Origin: CAZJYI01 sp964550025
GTDB taxonomy: Bacteria; Verrucomicrobiota; Kiritimatiellia; UBA8416; CAYOBW01
Assembly (NCBI GenBank): GCA_964550025.1
Contig: CAZJYI010000350.1
Coordinates: 1 to 5,257, forward strand
DNA length: 5,257 nucleotides
Direction: 5' to 3'
The first letter of the stretch is position 1; the number at the start of each line of letters is the position of its first letter. A model generated the notes under the pieces. It was not told the DNA's origin. It saw only the letters and a list, made by a program, of their open reading frames with translations, and did no database searches. A program made the position numbers and the translations under genes. Below, piece after piece: positions 1-5,257 of the stretch.

Positions 1-269
1 TTCACGTGAAACGTGGCGTTCGTGCCCGGCCCTATTGTCTTCGAGGACATCTTCGCGGTCGCCCCGCAACAGGCCCGGACCTTCCCGATCCTCAACGTCT
101 CGTCACCCGCGTTGCGAATCTCGAAATCCCGCTCGACCGAGCGGCTGTTGTCCATGCTGCCGAACTCGTAAATCGGGGAGAGGCAAGAGATCCTGGGGGC
201 GGCAAGAGACGGAGAGATGGCACAGAAGGAAACGAAGAGAACGAAGGGAATCGGGCGAGTCGGCATCAT
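1..269 (-). CDS. DUF1573 domain protein with signal peptide, 3' end cut by the left edge
   Basis: Reading the minus strand from an ATG at 269-267 gives 89 residues with no stop before the window ends. Residues 1-24 form a signal peptide: MMPTRP, a hydrophobic core (IPFVLFVSFCAI), then SPSLAA with a likely cleavage near SLA-A. The mature part starts with PIYEFGSMDNSRSVERDFEI (32-51), then RNAGDETLRIGKVRACCGAT (52-71) and KTIGPGT (77-83). This is the DUF1573 pattern: an F/Y-x-FG opening, an N-x-GD turn, a V-R-x-x-CG-x-T strand and a PG turn. Many DUF1573 proteins have SCGCT here; this one has CCGAT at 67-71. DUF1573 is an Ig/ASH-like beta-sandwich in exported proteins; its molecular role is unknown. 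The frame has a stop (TGA at 284-282) just upstream, so 269 or the adjacent ATG at 266 is the start. A GGAG at 288-285 lies rather far away (about 15 bases). The gene is separated from the RHS remnant by the spacer and repeat, so it may have its own promoter. Confidence 0.85.
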   Translation of the reverse strand, partial: MMPTRPIPFVLFVSFCAISPSLAAPRISCLSPIYEFGSMDNSRSVERDFEIRNAGDETLRIGKVRACCGATAKMSSKTIGPGTNATFHV

Positions 270-427
270 CTGTTCACGTATTCACTCCCGGTATGCTGCT
301 CGGAATGTCCGGGCTGAGTCGGGGTGCTACAATGAGTCGCCCCCAATCCGTTCAGTGTTAATTCGATGACCCCGCCGCCCCCCATCACCGATCAGACCGC
401 AGCGGAGGGGGCGCTGAAACGGCCGAA
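270..427. other. Gene-free spacer upstream of the DUF1573 gene
   Basis: No supportable coding sequence was seen on either strand. The stretch includes the upstream region of the DUF1573 gene. A 7-bp perfect GC stem (376-382 with 407-413) encloses a 24-base loop, but no T-run follows on either strand, so it is not a convincing intrinsic terminator. TGAGTCG occurs twice 18 bases apart (315-321 and 333-339). On the minus strand TTGTAG, a 17-base gap and GACATT could be a very weak -35/-10 pair. None of these is strong enough to call alone. Confidence 0.4.
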
Positions 428-461
428 AACCGTTATCTTTTATCTTAAGGTCCGACCCCTG
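428..461. repeat. Short REP-like element with interrupted palindrome and tandem heptamer
   Basis: TTATCTT is repeated in tandem at 433-446 and is followed at once by AAGGTCCGACCCC. The core GGTC-C-GACC is an inverted repeat around a single central base. From memory, AGGGGTCGGACCTT-like segments recur as dispersed intergenic sequences in many environmental bacterial genomes, sometimes near REP-associated tyrosine transposases; only one copy is in this window, so dispersal cannot be shown here. Base composition changes abruptly: the heptamer pair is A/T-rich within GC-rich flanks. The element overlaps the last codons of the RHS remnant and supplies its stop (TAA at 447-445). It could instead be chance sequence. 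Confidence 0.45.
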
Positions 462-831
462 GAAGCGTGGTCTGCGCCTCGCGGTCCACGGCGGAGATCG
501 ACGTGACGACGTTGGTGTGGATATCGATGCTCTGTTCCTCGGACATCTTCGCGGGCGTGAAGCCGGTCAGGCGCGTCCGGGAGATGCTGTTGGTGATGAC
601 GGTATCGGCCCCGTCGTGGGCGTAGAGCGTGGAGCGCGTGACGCGCCACCAGTTGGTGCCGTCTTTCTCGTAGCGGGCATCCGTTCCGGTAATGCGGTCG
701 AGGCCGTCGGTGTCGACTTCGGTGTCGCCGTCCACGTCCACGACCGTCTGTGTGCGCATGCCCATCGGGTCGTAGAAGTAGTACGTGTCGGGCCGGCCGG
801 TGGCTATGCGTTCACTCCCGCTCCGTGACAC
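445..831 (-). pseudogene. RHS/YD-repeat protein fragment, truncated at both ends
   Basis: The open frame (128 codons from a GTG at 831) has RHS/YD-repeat character: GRPDTYYFYDPMGMRTQTV, then DVDGDTEVDTDG, YEKDGTNWWRVTRSTLYAHD, SRTRLTGF and DIHTNVVTSISAVDREAQTT. The Tyr-Tyr-x-Tyr-Asp, the W-R-V-T-R-S-x-x-Y strand and the D-x-x-x-N...DR-x-x-x-T ending are typical of tandem YD units in cell-wall and polymorphic-toxin RHS proteins, which normally run to well over 1000 residues and build a shell around a C-terminal toxin. Here there is no signal peptide, no shell N-terminus, no RHS core ending and no toxin tip. A stop lies two codons before the GTG (TGA at 837-835), so the first residues are accidental, and real similarity probably begins near ERIATG (about 817). 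The last residues PGVGP and the stop come from the repeat-like element. It overlaps the end of the 359-residue gene by 20 bases. A short functional orphan protein is possible but unlikely. Confidence 0.7.
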
Positions 832-1891
832 CCTTCACCGTCTTCCTGGCTCTCGATAGCAAGTCGCGCAGTCTTCCATGGTCTTCTCGGGGAAGCTCTG
901 CGTTCACAAAGTCCTTGACCTTCTCAGCCGGTGGCCCTGCAAACTCGACCGCAAGTCGTTCCAACGTCTGGACGAAAGCCATCTTTGCACGCTTTGTCCG
1001 AGCCTGTTTGTAAGCCAGAATCAACGAGTCAACAGCCGCATCTGCGTCAGGTCTGTCAAGGAGAATGCTCAGAGCAACTCCACGTTCCGGCTCCGTCGTC
1101 TCCCCTGTCGCATATCGCACCAATTCCCTTGATGAAAGGGCCTCCAGTGATGGTCTCAGAGGAGGGAACCTCTGCCTTAGTCCGAAGCTGTGCCCTACCC
1201 AGCACTCTCCACAGAGGTCCTTCTGGACTACAAAGGTCACGGCGTTCCCTGCGACCCAGATCGTTGGGTGGCCGCTCTGCCAGATTGCTCTTCTTTGCTC
1301 ATCCCACTTGAGATGAGGCAAGTGGAGTTCCATGCGCGCAGTGTTAGAGGCTGTTACCATCGTAACGTAGAGTGTCTTGTAGCGGAGGAGCCTGTCGGCT
1401 CCCTTCAAGAATTTGGCGCACCGGTCCTTGAGGAATGATCCCCAATCAGCGATGCGAGGGGGCATATCATCGGAAACGATAGTGATGATGAGCTTAGTCG
1501 AGGTCTCAACCAGGCGGAATACATGTGGGCCACTTTCGTAGACGGCAAAGAGCGTGTCTTCGTCCCCATCCCACCATTCTTTCAGGCCAAACACTGAGTT
1601 CTGCCAGTGATCGGGGACATATTCCGGTCGCAGAACTCCTCCTACAAGTCTCTCGAAGCTCGCAATACTGGATTGTGTTGCAGCTTTGTCTGCCTGAAGC
1701 GCCTTTCTCTCCGTCGTCGTAGGCCACCTTGATACTTGTCTGTAGTCCTCAATCACCCTTTCAGCCCTGGACGAATCGACCAATTCCCTTGTCTTCACCT
1801 CAGCGCCATATGCTTGGGCGGTCTGGAACAGAGCCCAAAAGACCGCGCTGTACGAGCAAGCTGCCAGCGTTCTGTTGTTTGACCAACGCAT
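812..1891 (-). CDS. Exported protein of unrecognised family, 359 residues
   Basis: I do not recognise this family. The ATG at 1891-1889 is well supported by GGAGGTGA six bases upstream. Residues 1-30 look like a signal peptide: MRWSNNR, a hydrophobic core (about 9-24, including YSAVFWALF) and AQAYGA before EVKT, so the product is probably periplasmic or secreted. Residues 31-90 are charged and probably helical. Residues 95-225 are mixed alpha/beta with hydrophobic strands (STKLIITIVSDD, KTLYVTMVTAS, NAVTFVVQKD) and several Trp residues (W96, W106, W107, W150, W196, W204, W212). Cys227 and Cys230 form a CxxC (LCGEC), a possible metal or disulfide pair. Residues 250-355 are Leu/Ala/Arg-rich helices that could be HEAT-like (for example PERGVALSILLDRPDADAAV). 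It starts 31 bases after the large beta-helix gene, which indicates one transcript, so a joint role at the cell surface is a fair inference. No catalytic motif was found. It ends in VKGVTERE exactly where RHS-like sequence begins, so the C-terminus may have been set by a rearrangement. Confidence 0.8.
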   Translation of the reverse strand: MRWSNNRTLAACSYSAVFWALFQTAQAYGAEVKTRELVDSSRAERVIEDYRQVSRWPTTTERKALQADKAATQSSIASFERLVGGVLRPEYVPDHWQNSVFGLKEWWDGDEDTLFAVYESGPHVFRLVETSTKLIITIVSDDMPPRIADWGSFLKDRCAKFLKGADRLLRYKTLYVTMVTASNTARMELHLPHLKWDEQRRAIWQSGHPTIWVAGNAVTFVVQKDLCGECWVGHSFGLRQRFPPLRPSLEALSSRELVRYATGETTEPERGVALSILLDRPDADAAVDSLILAYKQARTKRAKMAFVQTLERLAVEFAGPPAEKVKDFVNAELPREDHGRLRDLLSRARKTVKGVTERE

Positions 1892-1897
1892 CTCGAA

Positions 1898-1905
1898 TCA
1901 CCTCC
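1898..1905 (-). promoter_or_regulatory. Strong Shine-Dalgarno of the 359-residue gene
   Basis: GGAGGTGA on the minus strand, followed by a TTCGAG spacer and ATG. It matches the 16S anti-Shine-Dalgarno almost completely at ideal spacing and fixes the start at 1891. It lies inside the 31-base gap after the TAG of the large upstream gene, so the downstream gene has its own efficient ribosome entry rather than depending on translational coupling. Confidence 0.85.
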
Positions 1906-1922
1906 AATGCACTTCTATGTAA

Positions 1923-2660
1923 CTACTGTAACGGCGGAAGCGGGATCTTCTCAGGGAAGTCATCTGTATTCGCGTATCTGACATCGTCCGGTTTATAACC
2001 CCACCACTGACCAAACTCAGGGTGCGCGTTTCGAACCGAATGCAAGACGCCTAACAGGGGATTGTCGCCGCCAATTGGGCCTAAGGCGGGCCAGACTGTG
2101 TAGTAGTTCCACTCGCTTCCCATCTTCACCCTGAAGCACCCTTGGAAGCGATTCAGATAGCCACCCGCTTCCGCCTCAGTATTAGGCGGGTGCTCAGTGA
2201 CGTAGCGGAGCCAGCACATGCCGTGACTGGGTGTGTCGATGCCTTCCACGCCGTGGGCATCCCTATCACCTTCGGGATTGCCTCCCGTGGGGTACGCTTG
2301 ATCGACGTCCACATCTGGAACTCCCAGCAATCGGAGGGCTGCTTGGGCTAGCCTTGCTGAAGCGTAGCAATCCGCCTTGTACTCGGACGTCTTGATAAGG
2401 CGGACCCATATTGGGTATCTGTTGCATTGACCGAATTCTAGCCACAATCCGTCTTTTGTTTTGTTGCGAATCACCAGCGCTAGTTTCGCTAGGCTATTGA
2501 ACCCTTCGTCAATGTCACAGCACCACTCCATGCGTTTATGCGTTTCGATTTCTTGGTACGGAGTCCCCCACGTCACAAACACCGTATGCGGTCCGGAAGA
2601 TCCAGGGTTACATTCCACACCGTTCACCGTCCAGTCGATGCCGTTATCGACCAGGGCACA
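1923..2660 (-). other. Transglutaminase-like C-terminal region of the large protein
   Basis: This marks residues of about 866-1110 of the large protein. The opening (DWTVNG, VFVTWGTP, then KRMEWCC) is, from memory, a lead-in seen before transglutaminase-like domains in giant PVC-type surface proteins. The nucleophile candidate is Cys963 (codon 2369-2367) at the start of a helix CYASARLAQAALRLLGVP, which matches the C-x(3)-A-x(3)-x-LR-x-LG-I/V-P pattern of the family. His1011 (codon 2225-2223) precedes a strand MCWLRYV. The third canonical residue, an Asp before Pro, is replaced by Trp in VWPALG. The assignment rests on motifs read by eye. Confidence 0.5.
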
Positions 2661-5257
2661 GACTCGGTTCGGGAGTTTGCTTTGCGCTGTTACCGTTAGC
2701 TGCTGGTCGCTACCCGTGGAAACCTCCGACTTCGTGAAATCCAAACAGTCACTAGGCGCGTCACCGATCAGTTCAAATGCGAGACCGGCCGGTTGCACTC
2801 TCAGCGTAACCGTGGCCCCTATCTTGCTGTCCTTTGTGTGACTTATTGGCGCGTTCGGATGGAAACCCCGAGACGGCATCCATTCCGGCACGGGGTAGAC
2901 CTCGCCCGTACTATCCCAGTCTGAATCGTTGTCGCGCAACACGCCATGATCACTCGTGAACTCGATGCATTTCAGATCGATGTCAGTCACTGTGAGCGAA
3001 ATGCAGTCCGGTGACGGATCCTGCCCCTGCTCCAACTCGGCGGAAAGTGTGAGTTCTACATCCCGCGGCGAGAGACTCACTTCTTCCCCTTGAACCCAAA
3101 GCGACAAGTCCTGAGGGTAGCCAGGGAACCTGTTGTTTGCATTGGGACCTTCAAATATGATCTCGTCACTGCCAGTCTTCTCTCTGAAGACCCTGGCCTT
3201 GTCGCTGTTCTTCGTCAGGACGAGTTCTCCCGACCAGGGGTATGAGACGAATCGTCTGATGATTACCTGCTCCCTGTCCCCGTCGAAACCCACCATGCCT
3301 CCTGCCGACAACTCGATGGGATCGTCGGGATCGCCGAGAGAAATCTGGTCATCATAGTCGGCGTCAACGTCCAGGTCGACGGCGCGTGTGCTCACATCGC
3401 CGGGGGTGTTGTCGGGAATCTCAAACGAATACCCCATGCGAACCCCGAGAGTGTCCCCTGGGTCTATCAGCACCCCGTCTATCCAGCGCACACCCCACGT
3501 ATCCAGACCGGGCCAACCGTTGACCTGCGCCAAGTACTGGTACCACCATTCCGGCTCGAGAGGTGGGTATTCACACGTGACAAGGACCTCGTACTCCGTG
3601 CCCTTGCGCAAGGCATATCCGCCAACAGCAGCGTCAAACAGACTCCGCGAGCTCTGGTGCATGATCTCAACCCCTCCCCCCTCGACATGGAGGATGAACC
3701 TCCCGGGCTGGAGAAGGCGGTAGTTGTCATCAAACCAGTTTCCTATCTTGAGTTCCATCACTGTACAACCGTCACCGCTGCCATAGTCCAGCGGGTCGGC
3801 GGGATTGCTGGGCATGCCGGACGGGCTTCCTATACCATCCGCCTCCGCGCCGTCACGTACGCCATCGCCATCTGAGTCTGTGCAGTGTATGTCAGTTCCG
3901 TAGCAGATCTCTCGGAAATTCGACAGGCCATCGCGGTCGTAATCCTTGTCGTTATTCGGCCATATGTTCAACGCAATCACTTCAGAATGTTCGAGTGCCG
4001 TCACCCACGTCTGGGCATCGGCGCTGAAGGTGTCGTTGCTGTACTGGGTGCAGATGTCGGTCCCGTAGTACCTCTCGTAGTCGTCACTCAGGCCGTCACC
4101 ATCAGTGTCCAGCGGAGATTGCTCGGCGGGGTTGCACTCCGGCCCACCGTAGTACTCGCGGAAGTTGTCGATACCGTCCGCGTCAGCATCGCGAGTGGGA
4201 AACACCAGGGAGATGTTGGCAGCCATGTTGCTGTCTACCACGATCTGTTCCCACGCGTCCAGCATCCCGTCCCGGTCGGTGTCCGACATCTCGTCCGCGC
4301 CGATATCGATCCAGTTGACGGTGGGGCGCGGCTCCCCGTCGATGTCGAGCTCGGCTCCGCCGTCGTAGTCCCCCATGTCTATGCAGGGGGAGAACAGGTT
4401 GAGGTGGTAGGTCGCATCGAGGTCCGGGTCTTTGTCGATCAGTTCTGTCCCGTAGTACGATGCAGCATCTTGGACGCAGCAGTAGCTCAACCAGCAACCA
4501 TAGATCGACCCGGCGACCTGGAACTGCCCTTCGTTCCATAGGATACTGTTGTACACATTGCAGTATCCACGTTCCATGTTCACGTGCACGGCGGGACTGG
4601 CGTTGCTGGCGATGGTGCAACCCTGGAGCGTAGCAACGCCCTCCACATCTACGGCCCCCACTGCCCCAAGGTTGCCTGCAACGAGACAGCTCTCCATGGT
4701 CAATTGCCCACCGGATGCGCAACCGACTATTCCGCCTGATGACGGGTGGTAGTTGCCTGGGCCAATGGTGCACCGCTGCATGGTGACGGTACCCCATTCG
4801 ACCTGCACTGCTGCTGCGTCGTAGCCGCTCGAGCAAGCTTCAACTGCGCAATCGACAAGATGCATGATCCCGCCGTTCGCCGTGATCGGAGAGAGTCCCG
4901 TCACGTCAGCGTGGTGGTTGCCGATCACGATGTTCTCAATGCACACGTCGCCGCCCCCGCCGTATGTGCTGAAAACACCTCCTCCGTACCAATCACAGTC
5001 GATCACGGCGCCATGACGTGTTCCTATGCCCCTGATCGTCAGATTCTCACCGGAGAGATCCATGCCGCGATTCTCGCTCCCCGTGTACGTCCCGGGATGA
5101 ATGAAGACATATTCCAAGCCGCCGGAAACCGCGACCGTCGTCCCCGTGCTTATCGACTTGACCGGTGTGTTCCAGGAACCGTCATTGCTGTCATTCCCGT
5201 TCGCCACGTCAACATACACGGCACCAACGGGAATGGAGAGCTCGTTGCTCGGGTCGC
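1923..5257 (-). CDS. Giant surface protein: beta-helix, TSP3-like repeats and transglutaminase-like C-terminus; 5' end beyond the right edge
   Basis: The frame is open to the window edge (DPSNELSIPVGA precedes the first GTG at 5219), so the true start and any signal peptide lie outside; 1110 residues are visible, numbered here from the first full codon. Residues 14-322 are a right-handed parallel beta-helix of the DUF1565/pectate-lyase type: YVDVANGNDSNDGSW, VFIHPGTY, LTIRGIG, repeated C-x-I/V rungs, NSILWN, then SPCIDMGD, DIDGEPRP and DIGADE, the hallmark of choice-of-anchor-Q domains. Residues 324-471 carry five Asp-rich TSP3-like calcium loops. Residues 495-625 are beta-rich (ELKIGNWFDDNYRL, RKGTEYEVLVTCEY), then AVDLDVDADYDDQ and a further beta-sandwich region to about 850. 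Residues 870-1110 include DWTVNG, VFVTWGTP and a transglutaminase-like stretch: Cys963 in ADCYASARLAQAALRLLGVP and His1011 in SHGMCWLRY, then YYTVWPALGP where the canonical fold has an Asp-Pro. The gene probably encodes an exported, calcium-stabilised cell-surface or matrix protein; substrate and activity are unknown. It ends with TAG at 1925-1923, 31 bases before the 359-residue gene. Confidence 0.85.
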   Translation of the reverse strand, partial: DPSNELSIPVGAVYVDVANGNDSNDGSWNTPVKSISTGTTVAVSGGLEYVFIHPGTYTGSENRGMDLSGENLTIRGIGTRHGAVIDCDWYGGGVFSTYGGGGDVCIENIVIGNHHADVTGLSPITANGGIMHLVDCAVEACSSGYDAAAVQVEWGTVTMQRCTIGPGNYHPSSGGIVGCASGGQLTMESCLVAGNLGAVGAVDVEGVATLQGCTIASNASPAVHVNMERGYCNVYNSILWNEGQFQVAGSIYGCWLSYCCVQDAASYYGTELIDKDPDLDATYHLNLFSPCIDMGDYDGGAELDIDGEPRPTVNWIDIGADEMSDTDRDGMLDAWEQIVVDSNMAANISLVFPTRDADADGIDNFREYYGGPECNPAEQSPLDTDGDGLSDDYERYYGTDICTQYSNDTFSADAQTWVTALEHSEVIALNIWPNNDKDYDRDGLSNFREICYGTDIHCTDSDGDGVRDGAEADGIGSPSGMPSNPADPLDYGSGDGCTVMELKIGNWFDDNYRLLQPGRFILHVEGGGVEIMHQSSRSLFDAAVGGYALRKGTEYEVLVTCEYPPLEPEWWYQYLAQVNGWPGLDTWGVRWIDGVLIDPGDTLGVRMGYSFEIPDNTPGDVSTRAVDLDVDADYDDQISLGDPDDPIELSAGGMVGFDGDREQVIIRRFVSYPWSGELVLTKNSDKARVFREKTGSDEIIFEGPNANNRFPGYPQDLSLWVQGEEVSLSPRDVELTLSAELEQGQDPSPDCISLTVTDIDLKCIEFTSDHGVLRDNDSDWDSTGEVYPVPEWMPSRGFHPNAPISHTKDSKIGATVTLRVQPAGLAFELIGDAPSDCLDFTKSEVSTGSDQQLTVTAQSKLPNRVCALVDNGIDWTVNGVECNPGSSGPHTVFVTWGTPYQEIETHKRMEWCCDIDEGFNSLAKLALVIRNKTKDGLWLEFGQCNRYPIWVRLIKTSEYKADCYASARLAQAALRLLGVPDVDVDQAYPTGGNPEGDRDAHGVEGIDTPSHGMCWLRYVTEHPPNTEAEAGGYLNRFQGCFRVKMGSEWNYYTVWPALGPIGGDNPLLGVLHSVRNAHPEFGQWWGYKPDDVRYANTDDFPEKIPLPPLQ
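3843..4286 (-). repeat. Five TSP3-like Asp-rich repeats within the large gene
   Basis: Coding repeats at 4286-4248 (SDTDRDGMLDAWE), 4193-4155 (RDADADGIDNFRE), 4112-4074 (LDTDGDGLSDDYE), 3947-3909 (KDYDRDGLSNFRE) and 3881-3843 (TDSDGDGVRDGAE). All follow D-x-D-x-D-G-hydrophobic-x-(D/N)-x-x-E, the loop type that binds calcium in thrombospondin type 3 and dockerin-like repeats. Spacing is irregular (about 81-165 bases between starts), with the longest insert between copies three and four. Copies are diverged at the DNA level, so recent tandem duplication is unlikely. They probably form a rigid calcium-dependent stalk between the beta-helix and the C-terminal domains. Confidence 0.85.

Noticed and set aside
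1..10. Perfect 10-base palindrome TTCACGTGAA at the left edge
   Set aside because: It lies inside the DUF1573 coding sequence, and a single 10-base palindrome is expected by chance in a window this size.
6..361. Two plus-strand open frames of just over 100 codons
   Set aside because: They are Arg/Ser/Gly-rich without domain character and lie opposite the DUF1573 gene, whose signal peptide and motifs are clear on the minus strand.
376..413. GC-rich 7-bp stem as a terminator
   Set aside because: The loop is 24 bases and no U-tract follows in either direction.
281..820. TTCACTCCCG present at both 281-290 and 811-820, possible target-site repeats around the RHS remnant
   Set aside because: Repeated 10-mers are expected several times by chance in 5 kb, and the flanking bases do not extend the match.
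1119..1790. ACCAATTCCCTT at 1119-1130 and 1779-1790 inside the 359-residue gene
   Set aside because: Both encode RELV in frame, but a repeated 12-mer is about what chance allows, and the surrounding residues do not match, so no internal duplication is supported.
3885..4541. A 218-codon open frame on the plus strand, and a 217-codon frame at 4183-4836 on the minus strand
   Set aside because: Both lie entirely within the beta-helix/TSP3 gene in other frames; their sequences are low-complexity (Val-rich or Arg/His-rich), as expected for shadows of a GC-rich repetitive gene.
5217..5219. GTG as the start of the large gene
   Set aside because: The frame stays open to the window edge, there is no signal peptide at that position, and the beta-helix domain begins immediately, so the real start lies beyond the right edge.
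1..5257. CRISPR array, tRNA, rRNA or complete insertion sequence
   Set aside because: No regularly spaced repeats, no cloverleaf or rRNA-like sequence and no transposase coding region were seen on either strand.

Overview
All recognisable genes in this window lie on the minus strand, so transcription reads from the right edge to the left. The proteins are secreted or surface types: a right-handed beta-helix, thrombospondin type 3-like (TSP3) calcium loops, an RHS/YD-repeat fragment and a DUF1573 protein with a signal peptide. Sampled GC is about 50-65%. Giant proteins built from these modules are, from general knowledge, most familiar in uncultivated PVC-type bacteria (Kiritimatiellota, Lentisphaerota, Planctomycetota) and in Hydrogenedentota. 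No rRNA or universal marker is present, so this taxonomic reading is an inference.

Layout from right to left. Positions 5257-1923 hold one very large partial gene that enters from beyond the right edge (1110 residues visible). It contains a beta-helix ending in a choice-of-anchor-Q-like motif, five Asp-rich TSP3-like loops, a long beta-rich middle part, and a C-terminal region resembling the Cys/His core of transglutaminase-like domains. After only 31 bases comes a 359-residue gene (1891-812) with a signal peptide and a near-perfect Shine-Dalgarno; its family is not recognised. Abutting its end is an orphan piece of an RHS/YD-repeat protein (about 817-463), open at neither natural end. Its frame is closed by a short repeat-like element (about 428-461) carrying GGTCCGACCCC and a tandem TTATCTT. 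After a gene-free spacer, a DUF1573 protein with a signal peptide starts at 269 and runs off the left edge.

How the parts may work together. The large gene and the 359-residue gene look co-transcribed and are both probably exported. The RHS fragment next to them suggests that the locus once held, or is the edge of, an RHS-type surface or polymorphic-toxin-like locus that has been rearranged. The most interesting points are the degenerate-looking transglutaminase fold at the end of a beta-helix/TSP3 protein, the unrecognised 359-residue partner, and the two sharp ends of the RHS remnant. No CRISPR array, tRNA, rRNA, complete insertion sequence or convincing rho-independent terminator was seen.
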